Part shown: piece by piece, positions 45,988-54,791 of the stretch | How positions within the stretch are numbered: the first letter of the stretch is position 1 | Layout of the letters: every line of letters starts with the position of its first letter | Assembly: GCA_904393115.1 (NCBI GenBank) | Contig: CAJFMX010000010.1 | Coordinates: 31,824-95,823, forward strand | DNA length: 64,000 nucleotides | From: an uncultured Clostridia bacterium | Lineage (GTDB): Bacteria; Bacillota; Clostridia; Christensenellales; UBA1750 | Direction of reading: 5' to 3' | Notes under the pieces: generated by a model | The model's database searches: none | Seen by the model: the letters and a program-made list of their open reading frames with translations, nothing else | Told to the model about the DNA's origin: nothing | Made by a program: the position numbers and the translations under genes

Positions 45988-47304
45988 ATGCAACGACCCA
46001 TCCGATTCACCGCGGCGGGGGACATCCTCATCACGCGCCGCCTGCCCGCGGCGGGCGACAGCGCGCTGCGCGAGGCCATCGCCGCCTCCGACGTCCGGCT
46101 GGCGAACCTGGAAACCACCATCACCGACGGCACGCGGTATGCCTCCGCCTACTCCGGCGGAACCTGGCTGACCGCGGACCCCGGCTGCCTTGCGGACGTC
46201 GCCCGCCTGGGCTTCAACGTCCTCGGCTTTGCCAACAACCACACCATGGACTATTCCTACGGCGGCTTGGAGGACACGCTCCGGTTCCTGCGCCGGGAGG
46301 GCATTGCGGCCGCCGGCGCGGGGCAGAACCTCTTTGAGGCCGCGCGCCCCGCGATCGTGGAGACGCCGGGCGGCCGCGCGGCGGTCTTCGCCGTCTGCGC
46401 CACGTTCGAGGACGCCGCCCGCGCGGGCAGCCAGACCGAGAGCATGCCCGGCCGGCCGGGCCTCAACCCCCTGCGCGTGCAGACCGTCTACCGCGTGGCG
46501 CGCCCGCGCGCGCAGGCCCTGCGCGAGGCCGCGGCGCGCACGGGCGTGAACACCCTGCGCCAGGCCCACCGCAGCCAGGGCTTCCTGCCGCCGCTGCCGG
46601 AGGGGACGATGGAGTTTGGCCCCGTCCTGCTGGAGGAGGTGGAGAGCGAGGCGCAGGAGGGCCGCTTCAGCCGCGCGGACGAGCGCGACGTGCAGCGCAC
46701 CCTGGAGGGCGTGCGCCGCGCCCGCGCCGCCTGCCAGGCCGTCGTGGTCCTGGTCCACTCCCATGAGATCAAGGCCGCGTGCGAGGAGGAGCCGGATTAC
46801 TTCCTGGAGGACTTTGCGCGCCGGTGCATCGACGCGGGCGCGAGCGCCGTGCTCGGCAGCGGTACCCACCAGGTCCAGGGCATCGAGATCTACAACGGCT
46901 GCCCGATCTTCTACTGCCTGGGCAACTTCTTCTTTGAAAACGACACGGTGGAAAAGCTCCCGGCCGACTTCCTGGAGAAGTACGGCGTCTCCATCCACGC
47001 CTCCGCACAGGAGGGGCTGCGGGCCCGGGCCGCGCAGGCCACGGCGAGCCTGGGCGCGCGTCGGCCCGTGTACCAGACGGTGCTGCCCCGGTTCTCGATC
47101 CTGGACGGCAAGTGCGCGGAGCTGGAGCTCCTGCCGGTCGACCTGGGCCTGGACGGGCCGAAGTGGGAAAAGGGCGTGCCGCGCCTTGCGGACGCGCGCG
47201 CCGCGGAGGAAATCTGCGCCTACCTCAACCGGGTCAGCGCGCCCTACGGCACGCGCTGGCGCGTGCAGGGACAGGCCATCGTGCAAACGGAGGGAGAAAC
47301 ATGA
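45988..47304 (+). CDS. CapA-family metallophosphoesterase-like protein
   Basis: 438 residues. CapA-type motifs: TAAGDILITRRL at the N-terminus, DVRLANLETTITDG, LGFANNHTMDYSYGGLEDTL, VVLVHSHEI and GSGTHQVQGIEIYNGCPIFYCLGNFFFEN. The Bacillus relative is part of poly-gamma-glutamate synthesis or export. No signal peptide is visible, so a cytoplasmic amide or peptide hydrolase role is as likely. It overlaps the M20 peptidase gene by four bases. Confidence 0.85.
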   Translation: MQRPIRFTAAGDILITRRLPAAGDSALREAIAASDVRLANLETTITDGTRYASAYSGGTWLTADPGCLADVARLGFNVLGFANNHTMDYSYGGLEDTLRFLRREGIAAAGAGQNLFEAARPAIVETPGGRAAVFAVCATFEDAARAGSQTESMPGRPGLNPLRVQTVYRVARPRAQALREAAARTGVNTLRQAHRSQGFLPPLPEGTMEFGPVLLEEVESEAQEGRFSRADERDVQRTLEGVRRARAACQAVVVLVHSHEIKAACEEEPDYFLEDFARRCIDAGASAVLGSGTHQVQGIEIYNGCPIFYCLGNFFFENDTVEKLPADFLEKYGVSIHASAQEGLRARAAQATASLGARRPVYQTVLPRFSILDGKCAELELLPVDLGLDGPKWEKGVPRLADARAAEEICAYLNRVSAPYGTRWRVQGQAIVQTEGET

Positions 47305-48416
47305 CGACGCCGACGGAATTCGTCGAACAAAACCAGGACCTGCTCCTGCAAACGCTCAAGGAGATGACCTGCATCCCGGCCCCGTCCCGGGGCGAGCACC
47401 GGCGCGCGGGCTACTGCCTGGACCGCCTGAGCGCCTGGGGCGTGCCGGGCCTGCACGTGGACGAGGCGGGCAACGTGGTCTGCACGGCCTTTGCCGCGCC
47501 GGAAGGGGAGAACGCGCTCTTTATGGCGCATTTGGACACGGTCTTTCCCGAGGAGACGCCCCTGATCATCCGCGTGGACGGCAGCCGGTGGAGCTGCCCC
47601 GGCATCGGGGACGACACGGTCAACGCGGTCCTGCTGATGCTGGCGATGAAGTACATGGCCGAGCGCGGGGGCCAGGGCGCGATCTTCGCGCTCAACACCT
47701 GCGAGGAGGGCTTGGGGAACCTGGCCGGCTGCCGTCGGCTGATGGCGGACTTCGCGCCCCGCCTGCGCGAGGTCGTGAGCTTCGACCTCTACCGGGACGA
47801 GGTCTACACCGGCTGCATCGGCTCGCTGCGGTACCGGATCTCGGTCGAGGTGCAGGGCGGCCACTCCTTCCACGACTTTGGCCGGCCCAACGCCGTGGCG
47901 GTCCTGGCCTCGGCCATCGACCGGCTCTACCGCTTCGCGCCCCCGCCCGGCACGCACACGACCTATAACGTCGGCACCCTCCAGGGCGGCACCTCGGTCA
48001 ACGTCATCGCCCAGCAGGCGAGCGCCCTGTTCGAGTACCGGTCGGAGGACGCGCGCGCCCTGCGAGCGTGCGACAAGTTCCTCGAGGGCACGCTCGAGGG
48101 CTTCATGCGGCCGGACGTGCGCGTGCGGCTGGAGACGGTCGGGGAGAGGCCCTGCATGGGCGACGTCGACGCGCAGGCCATCCGGGAGATCGCTGCCGTG
48201 TGCAGCGAGGCCATCGAGGCGGAGACCGGGGTCGCGCCCGCCTGGGGCCGCGCCTCCACGGACTGCAACATCCCCCTGTCGATGGGGATTCCCGCGGTGT
48301 GCTGCGGCCTGTGCCGCGGCGGCGGCGCGCACACGCTGCAGGAGTGGATCGACATTGCGAGCGTGCCCGCCGGGGCGCGCGCGGCCCTGCGGATCCTGGA
48401 AGGGAGGCTGCACTGA
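47301..48416 (+). CDS. M20-family metallopeptidase
   Basis: 371 residues. Metal ligands and catalytic residues are in MAHLDTV (His, Asp), GIGDDTVN (Asp), TCEEGLGN (catalytic Glu pair), SFDLYRDE (Asp) and HTLQEW (His). Related to the tripeptidase T and carboxypeptidase group. Likely trims small peptides or N-acyl amino acids. Shares one base with the GNAT gene start. Confidence 0.9.
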   Translation: MTTPTEFVEQNQDLLLQTLKEMTCIPAPSRGEHRRAGYCLDRLSAWGVPGLHVDEAGNVVCTAFAAPEGENALFMAHLDTVFPEETPLIIRVDGSRWSCPGIGDDTVNAVLLMLAMKYMAERGGQGAIFALNTCEEGLGNLAGCRRLMADFAPRLREVVSFDLYRDEVYTGCIGSLRYRISVEVQGGHSFHDFGRPNAVAVLASAIDRLYRFAPPPGTHTTYNVGTLQGGTSVNVIAQQASALFEYRSEDARALRACDKFLEGTLEGFMRPDVRVRLETVGERPCMGDVDAQAIREIAAVCSEAIEAETGVAPAWGRASTDCNIPLSMGIPAVCCGLCRGGGAHTLQEWIDIASVPAGARAALRILEGRLH

Positions 48417-48952
48417 TGCAGAGGGAAGAATGCGTCATTCGCCCCGTCGTGCGGGACGAGACGGAGAAACAGGAGGTCCGGGACCTCCTCGCGGCGTGCG
48501 ACAACGACTTTGTGCCCCCGCTCTCGGCGCGGTCGAGCACCACGCAGCAGAGCTGGGAGGGGGCCGCGGGCGGCGACGGCGTCGCGGCGTATGCAAAGAC
48601 CCTGCTGGAGCAGAGCGTCGCGCTGTGGAAGCAGGACGGCCGGACCGTGGGCCTGCTCTCCTTCCGGCCGGAGTACGTCTGCGAGGCGCTGCCGGGCCGG
48701 CCCACGGTCTGTTACCTGTCCACGCTCTGCGTCTCGCCCGCCTGCCGCGGCCAGGGCCTTGCGCGCAGGATCTACGAGGCGGTCATCGCCTGGGCGCACG
48801 AGCAGATGCCGGGCCGGCCCATCGCGCTGCGCACCTGGTCCACGAACGCCGCGCAGCTCCGGCTCATGGAGAAGCTTGGCTTCGCCTGCGTGCTGCGCCT
48901 GCCGGACGACCGGGGCCCGGGCGTGGACACCGTGTACTACCGCCTGCCGTGA
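48416..48952 (+). CDS. GNAT-family N-acetyltransferase
   Basis: 178 residues. The acetyl-CoA-binding motif is VCYLSTLCVSPACRGQGLARRIYEAV; the later MEKLGFACVLRL is the usual C-terminal helix. Acceptor unknown; the CapA-M20-GNAT order suggests a modified amino acid or peptide. The 3' end is the template of the repeat block that follows. Confidence 0.87.
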   Translation: MQREECVIRPVVRDETEKQEVRDLLAACDNDFVPPLSARSSTTQQSWEGAAGGDGVAAYAKTLLEQSVALWKQDGRTVGLLSFRPEYVCEALPGRPTVCYLSTLCVSPACRGQGLARRIYEAVIAWAHEQMPGRPIALRTWSTNAAQLRLMEKLGFACVLRLPDDRGPGVDTVYYRLP

Positions 48953-49430
48953 GCGCCCGCGCGGCGGGGGCGGACAAAATAAACAAGACGCGGCAGAATC
49001 GAAATGGTAGGAAACGATGCCCACCGGCGCCGAACCAACCTGAGACGAAGCCCGGATGCGTGCCGCACCTGCCGCGGGCGTGGACACCGTGTACTACCCC
49101 CGGATGCGTGCCGCACCTGCCGCGGGCGTGGACACCGTGTACTACCGCCTGCCGTGAGCGCCCGCGCGCCGGGGGCGGAGAAAATAAAAAAAGGGCGCGG
49201 CAGAACCGAAAGGGCGGGAAGCGACGCCTCGGCGCCGAACCAACCTGAGACGAAGCCCGGATGTGTGCCGCACCTGCCGCGGGCATGGACACCGCATACT
49301 GCCGCTCTGCCGTGAGCGCCCGCGCGCCGGGGGCGGACAAAATAAACAAGACGCGGCAGAACCGAAATGGTAGGAAACGATGCCCACCGGCGCCGAACCA
49401 ACCTGAGACGAAGCCCGGATGCGTGCCGCA
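48923..49430 (+). repeat. 157-bp tandem repeat block made from the ends of two neighbouring genes
   Basis: Units: 48923-49079 (157 bp), a 48-bp partial unit 49080-49127, 49128-49284 (157 bp) and 49285-49430 (146 bp). Each unit starts with the GNAT 3' end (GTGGACACCGTGTACTAC, stop TGA). It continues through its spacer and then a degenerate copy of the next gene's start (GGCAGAATCGAAATGG, compare GGCAGAACAGAAATGG at 49456), without a usable start codon. The block fills the 48953-49452 gap and holds no gene. Confidence 0.85.
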
Positions 49431-49452
49431 AAACAAAAAGGGGGAAAAAGAC

Positions 49453-51582
49453 ATGGCAGAACAGAAATGGTATGAAACGACGCACCGCTGGTGCCAGACC
49501 AACCTGACGGAGATCGACGCCGAGGTCTGCGACATCGAATTCTGGAAGCAGTATTGGCGTCAGAACCACATCCAGGGCATCATCGTCAACGCGGGCGGCA
49601 TCGTCGCCTACTACCCCAGCCGCTTCCCGCTGCAGTACCGCTCCCGCTACCTCAAGGACCGCGACCTCCTGCGGGAGTTCACCGACGCCGCGCGGGAGAT
49701 GGGCCTGCGGGTCGTGGCGCGCATGGACATCAACCGCGCCACAAAGGAATTCGTCGACGCGCGGCCGGACTGGTTCGCCAGGGACCGCAGCGGCGCGCCG
49801 TACGCCGCGGGCGGCCGGTTCCTCTCCTGCGTGAACTCCGGCTACTACACGGAGTACATCCCGCAGCTCCTGGAGGAGATTCTGACCACCTACCATCCCG
49901 ACGGCATCACGGACAACTCCTGGCAGGGTCCGTCCGCCAAGCAGATCTGCTATTGCGACACCTGCCGCGAAAAGTTCCGCAGGGATACGGGCCTGGACCT
50001 GCCGCAGGCGCCGGACTGGGGCGACAAGACCTACAAGGTCTGGATCGAGTGGAGCTTCCGCTCCCGGCTGGAAAACTGGGAGCGGTTCAACGCCGTGGCC
50101 AGGGAGTTCGGCGGCGAGGACTGCCTGTGGATGGGCATGGTCAACGCCAACCCGGTCTCCGCGCACTGCGCGCTCTACGACCTCAAGGAGATCGGCGAGC
50201 GCTCGCCCATGCTCTTTACGGACCACCAGTCCCGCGACGAGCTCAACGGCTTTGAGCAGAACAGCCTCAACGGCATGCTGCTCCACTCCCTGGCCGGGTG
50301 GGACGCCGTCATCCCGGAGAGCATGGCCAACTACGTCCGCGGCGTGCAGACCTTCCGCCGCGCCTGCACCCCCAAGCTCGAGATGCGCAAGTGGATGCAG
50401 GAGGGCATGGCCGGGGGCATCTCGCCCTGGATGCACTTCATCGGCGCGCGCCAGGAGGACCGGCGCCAGTTCGAAAACGGCCGCCCCCTGCTCGACTGGC
50501 ACAGCAGGAACGAGGACGCGCTCTACCACCGCACCCCCGTTGCGAACGTGGGCCTGGTGTGGAGCCAGCGCAACGTCAGCTTCTACGGCCAGGACGAGAG
50601 CCGGACCCTCTGCGCCGAGCCCTGGCGGGGCTTCACCCGCGCGCTGACCCGCGCGCGCATCCCGGCGCTCCCGCTCCACGCGGACCACATCGCCCGCTAC
50701 GCCCCGGGCCTTGCGGTGCTGATCCTGCCGGAGCTTGCGGCGATGTCGGACGAGCAGATCCGGATGGTCGAGGACTTTGTCCGGCGCGGCGGCAGCGTGG
50801 TCTACACCGGCGCCACGGGCATGCTGGACGAGTGGGGCGAGGCGCGCAGCCGCTTCCCGCTGGACGAGCTGTTCGGCATCCGCCGCCGCGACGCGGCCCC
50901 CTTGCGCGAGCAGCGGCGCGCCTGCGAGAGCTGGGAGCAGTACGCCCTGCACACCTACCTGCGCATCCAGGCGCCGGACCACCCGATCCTGCGCGGGTTT
51001 GCGGATGCGGACATCCTGCCCTTTGGCGGGGAGTTCTACGAGGTCGCCTCCGACCGACTCAAGACGCTGGCGACCTTCGTCCCCGCCTTCCCGATCTACC
51101 CGCCGGAGACCAGCTTCATGGACCCGGAGCGGATGGATAGCGGCCGCCCCCTGATCCTGGCCGGGGAGACCGGCTTTGGCGGAAGGGTGGTCTACTTTGC
51201 CGGCGACATCGACCGCAGGTACTGCCAGTACAACCTGGGCGACCACGGCGACCTGCTGGAGCAGGCCGTGCGCTTTGCGCTGGCCGGGCAGGAGACGCTG
51301 CGCGTGCAGGGCAAGGGCTACGTGGACTGCCGGCTCTACCGCCAGGCAGACCGCTTCCTGCTGCACATGGTCAACCTCTCCGGCGCGAACCGGAACCCCG
51401 GCTTCCTGGAGGAGGAGTACGAGGTCGGCCCGTTCGAGATCGCCGTCCGCGCGCAGGAGTTCCCCGTGGCGCGCGCGCAGCTGCGCGTTCGCGGGGGGAG
51501 CGTCCCCGTGCGGCGCGAGGGGAACTGGTTCGTCCTTGCGCTCGACCGCCTCGAGAGCCACGAGCTGATCGTCCTCGAATAG
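49453..51582 (+). CDS. Putative glycoside hydrolase, GHL6/beta-galactosidase-trimerisation type
   Basis: 709 residues, no signal peptide. The N-terminal barrel part (NHIQGIIVNAGGIVAYYPS, LRVVARMDINRA, PDGITDNSWQGPS with CYCDTCREKF) fits the hypothetical glycosyl hydrolase GHL6 family. Residues about 400-560 resemble the trimerisation domain of family 42 beta-galactosidases (LAVLILPELAAMSDEQIRMVEDFVRRGG). The C-terminal 90 residues are a small beta domain. The substrate sugar is unknown. The ATG at 49453 follows AAAGGGGGAAAAAG; a longer frame starts inside the repeats. Confidence 0.8.
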   Translation: MAEQKWYETTHRWCQTNLTEIDAEVCDIEFWKQYWRQNHIQGIIVNAGGIVAYYPSRFPLQYRSRYLKDRDLLREFTDAAREMGLRVVARMDINRATKEFVDARPDWFARDRSGAPYAAGGRFLSCVNSGYYTEYIPQLLEEILTTYHPDGITDNSWQGPSAKQICYCDTCREKFRRDTGLDLPQAPDWGDKTYKVWIEWSFRSRLENWERFNAVAREFGGEDCLWMGMVNANPVSAHCALYDLKEIGERSPMLFTDHQSRDELNGFEQNSLNGMLLHSLAGWDAVIPESMANYVRGVQTFRRACTPKLEMRKWMQEGMAGGISPWMHFIGARQEDRRQFENGRPLLDWHSRNEDALYHRTPVANVGLVWSQRNVSFYGQDESRTLCAEPWRGFTRALTRARIPALPLHADHIARYAPGLAVLILPELAAMSDEQIRMVEDFVRRGGSVVYTGATGMLDEWGEARSRFPLDELFGIRRRDAAPLREQRRACESWEQYALHTYLRIQAPDHPILRGFADADILPFGGEFYEVASDRLKTLATFVPAFPIYPPETSFMDPERMDSGRPLILAGETGFGGRVVYFAGDIDRRYCQYNLGDHGDLLEQAVRFALAGQETLRVQGKGYVDCRLYRQADRFLLHMVNLSGANRNPGFLEEEYEVGPFEIAVRAQEFPVARAQLRVRGGSVPVRREGNWFVLALDRLESHELIVLE

Positions 51583-51601
51583 CGCTGCCCGATCGGGCGC
51601 A

Positions 51602-51648
51602 GGGCGGGAGGGCCCGGCAGAAACGCCGGCGCCCTCCCGCCCTTTTTT
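51602..51648 (+). terminator. Rho-independent terminator
   Basis: GGGCGGGAGGGC and GCCCTCCCGCCC arms with an inner CCGGC/GCCGG stem, then six T residues. Confidence 0.9.
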
Positions 51649-51713
51649 GCGCGCATACGCGCGCACGCCGCGGGGAATCCTGAGGGGGAGGAAATCCGAG
51701 GGAGGGGAGCGGC

Positions 51714-51938
51714 ATGGAGGTGCGGCGCAACGAGCGCCTGGGCCTGCTGGAGGTCTGGGTTCCGCGCAGCGAGCGCGGTCTGGAGGAGACGCAGCGGCGG
51801 CTGGACGCCCTCTGCGCGGCCTGCAAGGGAACTTGCACCGTCGCGGTCTTCTACTCCGGCGAGGAGGACCTGACCGAGCGGACGAGCTGGCTGCTCTGCG
51901 CCCACCAGAAAAAGCAGACCCAGCGCCCCGGCAGATGA
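51714..51938 (+). CDS. Small hypothetical protein
   Basis: 74 residues, preceded by GAGGGAGGGGAGCGGC. It starts VRRNERLGLLEVWVPRSERG and has three cysteines (C39 and C42 as CAACKGTC region, C67 near the end). No family recognised. Base use is like its neighbours and the ribosome site is good, but with no homolog seen it may not be a real gene. Confidence 0.5.
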   Translation: MEVRRNERLGLLEVWVPRSERGLEETQRRLDALCAACKGTCTVAVFYSGEEDLTERTSWLLCAHQKKQTQRPGR

Positions 51939-51989
51939 CACCCGATGCGGGCTCCAACCCCGATGCGAGCGCATTTTTTAGGATTCTTC

Positions 51990-52018
51990 TTTACCGTTCC
52001 CCGCGCATTTGGTACAAT
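51990..52018 (+). promoter_or_regulatory. Promoter of the alpha-galactosidase operon
   Basis: TTTACC and TACAAT 17 bases apart, 45 bases before the gene start, in a local AT-rich stretch. Confidence 0.6.
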
Positions 52019-52063
52019 GGTTCTGAGAAGGACCCCGGCGTGGTGGAAAGGAGAAAAACAGAG

Positions 52064-54157
52064 ATGGACTATCGCTTGGGAGATATGATCGCTCGCTATA
52101 CCGAGGACGCGGAGGGCCGCGTGGGGCTGCTGCTGTTCCCCGCGGACTGCCCGGTCCCGTCCCTCACGGAAAAGAAGGCCGCACTGGACCCCCTGGTGCA
52201 GATCCAGTTTGCGGGGGACGTCTATAGCGGCGGCTATGCCATGGGCAACACGCTGCGCAACGGGGAGAGTACCCTGCGCATGCGCAAGAAGGAGCAGGAG
52301 CTGAAGCGCGAGGGCGACGTGACCCGCATCGAGACCCTGCTCGCGGACGACCGCGGCAACGAGGTGCTGCACACACTCACCTGGCAGGAAGGCGACCGCT
52401 TCGTCCGCACGTTCTGCGAGTATCAAAATAATGGAGACACGACTCGGACGTTGCTCCTGTTCTCCAGCTTCTCGCTGGAGCAAATCTCGCCGTACCTGCC
52501 GGGGGACGGCGCGGGCAAGCTGCGGGTACACCGACTGCAGTCCCGCTGGAGCCAGGAGGGCCGCCTGCTGACCCAGACGCTGGAGGAGCTGCAGCTCGAA
52601 CCCTCCTGGGCGATGGGGGCCGTCCGGTGCGAGCGCTTCGGCCAGGTCGGCTCCATGCCGGTGAACCACTACTTCCCGTTCCTGGCGGTGGAGGACGTGG
52701 AGAACCACGTCTTCTGGGGCGCGCAGATCGCGCACCCGGCCTCCTGGCAGATGGAGATCTACCGCAGGGACGAAAACCTCGCCGTCAGCGGCGGCCTTGC
52801 GGACCGCGAGTTCGGCCATTGGAAGAAGAACGTCGCGCCCGGCGAGCGCTTCCGCACGCCGGAGGCCATCCTGACCGTCGCCCATACCGAGCGGCTGGAT
52901 GACCTCTGCCAGCGGCTCGTGGAAGCGGGCGTGCGCGCGGCGGACGCGGGCCCCGCCTCCGAGCAGGACCTGCCCATCCTCTTCAACGAATACTGCACGA
53001 CCTGGGGCGTGCCCTCGCACGAGAACATCGTCAAGATCCTGGAGGCCATCCGCGGCAGGGGTATCTCTTACTTTGTGATCGACTGCGGGTGGTACAAGGC
53101 GGACGGCGTCCATTGGGCCGTCAGCATGGGCGACTACATCCCCTCCAGGACGCTCTTCCCCGAGGGGATGGAAAAGACCGTCGAGGCCATCCACGCCGAG
53201 GGCCTCAAGGCCGGCATCTGGTTCGAGATCGAGAACGTCGGCCCGGCCGCGGCCGCCTACCAGGAGACGGAGCACCTTCTGCACCTGGACGGTGAGGTGC
53301 TCAGCACGCCTGGCCGCCGATTCTGGAACATGACGGATCCCTGGGTGCAGAACTATCTGCATGAGCGCGTCATCGGCACCTTGCAGAAGTACGGCTTTGA
53401 CTACATGAAGATCGACTACAACGACACCATCGGCATCGGCTGCGACGGCGCGGAATCCCCGGGCGAGGGCCTGCGCCGGAACATGATGGCGACCATGGAC
53501 TTCCTCGCGGAGGTCAAGCGCGAGGTCCCCGGCATCATCCTGGAGAACTGCGCCTCCGGCGGCCACCGGCTGGAGCCGGGCTTCATGGCGGCAACGAGCA
53601 TGGCCTCCTTCTCCGACGCGCACGAGTGCCCGGAGATCCCGATCATCGCCGCCAACCTGCACCGGGCCATCCTGCCCCGCCAGAGCCAGATCTGGGCCGT
53701 CATCCGCAAGACGGACTCCTGCAAGCGCATCGCCTACTCCCTGGCGAGCACGTTCCTGGGGCGCATGTGCCTGTCCGGCGACGTCACGGAGCTCAGCGGC
53801 GCGCAGTGGGCGGTCATCGACGCGGCCATCGCCTTCTACCGGCGCATCGCGCCCATTATCCGCGACGGCCAGACCTACCACCAGAGCCCGGAGATCGCCC
53901 GGATGCGCCACCCCGAGGGCTGGCAGGGCATCGTGCGCCTGGGCAAAAACGGGGAGGCCTTCGCCCTGCTGCACACCTTTGGCGGCGAGGTCCCGGAGGA
54001 GATCCGCATGCCCCTGCCCGCGGGCACGCCGGAAACCATCCAGGCCGTCTATTCCGACACGCAGGAGCGCATGGAGATCCGCGACGGCGCGCTGGTCTGG
54101 CGGCCCACGGAAAACTGGAAGGCGGCCGCCGCGCTCCTGACGGCCGGGAAACCCTGA
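52064..54157 (+). CDS. Alpha-galactosidase, GH36 family
   Basis: 697 residues. N-terminal beta-supersandwich followed by the barrel. The nucleophile is D451 in FDYMKIDYND, and a probable acid/base Asp is D518 in SFSDAHE. CGWYKADG and EENCASGGHR-like (LENCASGGHR) motifs are also seen. Cleaves alpha-1,6-galactosides such as melibiose or raffinose; no transporter for them is adjacent. No signal peptide, so cytoplasmic. Ribosome site GGAAAGGAG. Confidence 0.9.
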   Translation: MDYRLGDMIARYTEDAEGRVGLLLFPADCPVPSLTEKKAALDPLVQIQFAGDVYSGGYAMGNTLRNGESTLRMRKKEQELKREGDVTRIETLLADDRGNEVLHTLTWQEGDRFVRTFCEYQNNGDTTRTLLLFSSFSLEQISPYLPGDGAGKLRVHRLQSRWSQEGRLLTQTLEELQLEPSWAMGAVRCERFGQVGSMPVNHYFPFLAVEDVENHVFWGAQIAHPASWQMEIYRRDENLAVSGGLADREFGHWKKNVAPGERFRTPEAILTVAHTERLDDLCQRLVEAGVRAADAGPASEQDLPILFNEYCTTWGVPSHENIVKILEAIRGRGISYFVIDCGWYKADGVHWAVSMGDYIPSRTLFPEGMEKTVEAIHAEGLKAGIWFEIENVGPAAAAYQETEHLLHLDGEVLSTPGRRFWNMTDPWVQNYLHERVIGTLQKYGFDYMKIDYNDTIGIGCDGAESPGEGLRRNMMATMDFLAEVKREVPGIILENCASGGHRLEPGFMAATSMASFSDAHECPEIPIIAANLHRAILPRQSQIWAVIRKTDSCKRIAYSLASTFLGRMCLSGDVTELSGAQWAVIDAAIAFYRRIAPIIRDGQTYHQSPEIARMRHPEGWQGIVRLGKNGEAFALLHTFGGEVPEEIRMPLPAGTPETIQAVYSDTQERMEIRDGALVWRPTENWKAAAALLTAGKP

Positions 54158-54209
54158 TCCCAACCCGGCGGCCTTCGGCCCCCGGAGAACCATAAAGGAG
54201 GAAGCGTCG

Positions 54210-54593
54210 ATGAAGAAGTCCAGATTCTCGCTCTGCCGCCGCTGCGGCAACCTGGTCGGCCGGATTCACGAGTCCGGCCAGCCCCTCTTCTGCTGTGGGG
54301 AGGAGATGGAGGCCCTGGAGCCCAACACCGTGGAGGCCAGCGGGGAGAAGCACCTGCCCGTCGTCACGGCGGAGCCGGGCGCGGTCCGCGTCTGCGTGGG
54401 CAGCGCCGCGCACCCCATGCTCCCGGAGCACTCCATCCAGTGGATCTACCTGCAGACCGCAAACGGCGGCCAGCGCAAGGCCCTGAAGCCCGGCGACGAC
54501 CCCAGCGTCACCTTCCGCCTGGGCGAAGGGGACGAGCCCGTCGCCGTCTACGCCTACTGCAACCTCCACGGCCTGTGGGCAACGGAGCTCTAA
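54210..54593 (+). CDS. Desulfoferrodoxin (superoxide reductase)
   Basis: 127 residues. The N-terminal rubredoxin-like centre uses C9, C12, C28 and C29 (CRRCGN, FCCG). The C-terminal superoxide-reductase iron site is formed by EKHLP (E46, K47, H48), the HPMLPEHSIQW histidines, C117 and H120 (CNLHG). It reduces superoxide to peroxide without making oxygen, typical of anaerobes. It follows the alpha-galactosidase by 52 bases and has its own AAGGAGGAAG ribosome site. Confidence 0.93.
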   Translation: MKKSRFSLCRRCGNLVGRIHESGQPLFCCGEEMEALEPNTVEASGEKHLPVVTAEPGAVRVCVGSAAHPMLPEHSIQWIYLQTANGGQRKALKPGDDPSVTFRLGEGDEPVAVYAYCNLHGLWATEL

Positions 54594-54610
54594 TCCTTCC
54601 AACCGACCGC

Positions 54611-54653
54611 AAAAGACCGCCCGCCGGGTTTTCCCCCGGCGGGCGGTCTTTTG
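54611..54653 (+). terminator. Rho-independent terminator
   Basis: AAAAGACCGCCCGCCGGG and its mirror, a stem of about 18 bases with four T residues at its end; works in both directions. Confidence 0.85.
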
Positions 54654-54677
54654 CACAAGCGGCCGGAGCAAAACCGG

Positions 54678-54707
54678 TTGACAGGGAGGGAGGCGGTACG
54701 ATACAAT
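54678..54707 (+). promoter_or_regulatory. Promoter of the PEP-synthase-like three-gene unit
   Basis: TTGACA and TACAAT with an 18-base spacer, 85 bases before the first gene. Confidence 0.65.
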
Positions 54708-54791
54708 CAAGACAATCCAATTTGCAAGAGAAAATGCAGTTTTCCCGATCCGGGATGGATCGACAGCCGAAAATGGGGGGAGCGTGCAGGG

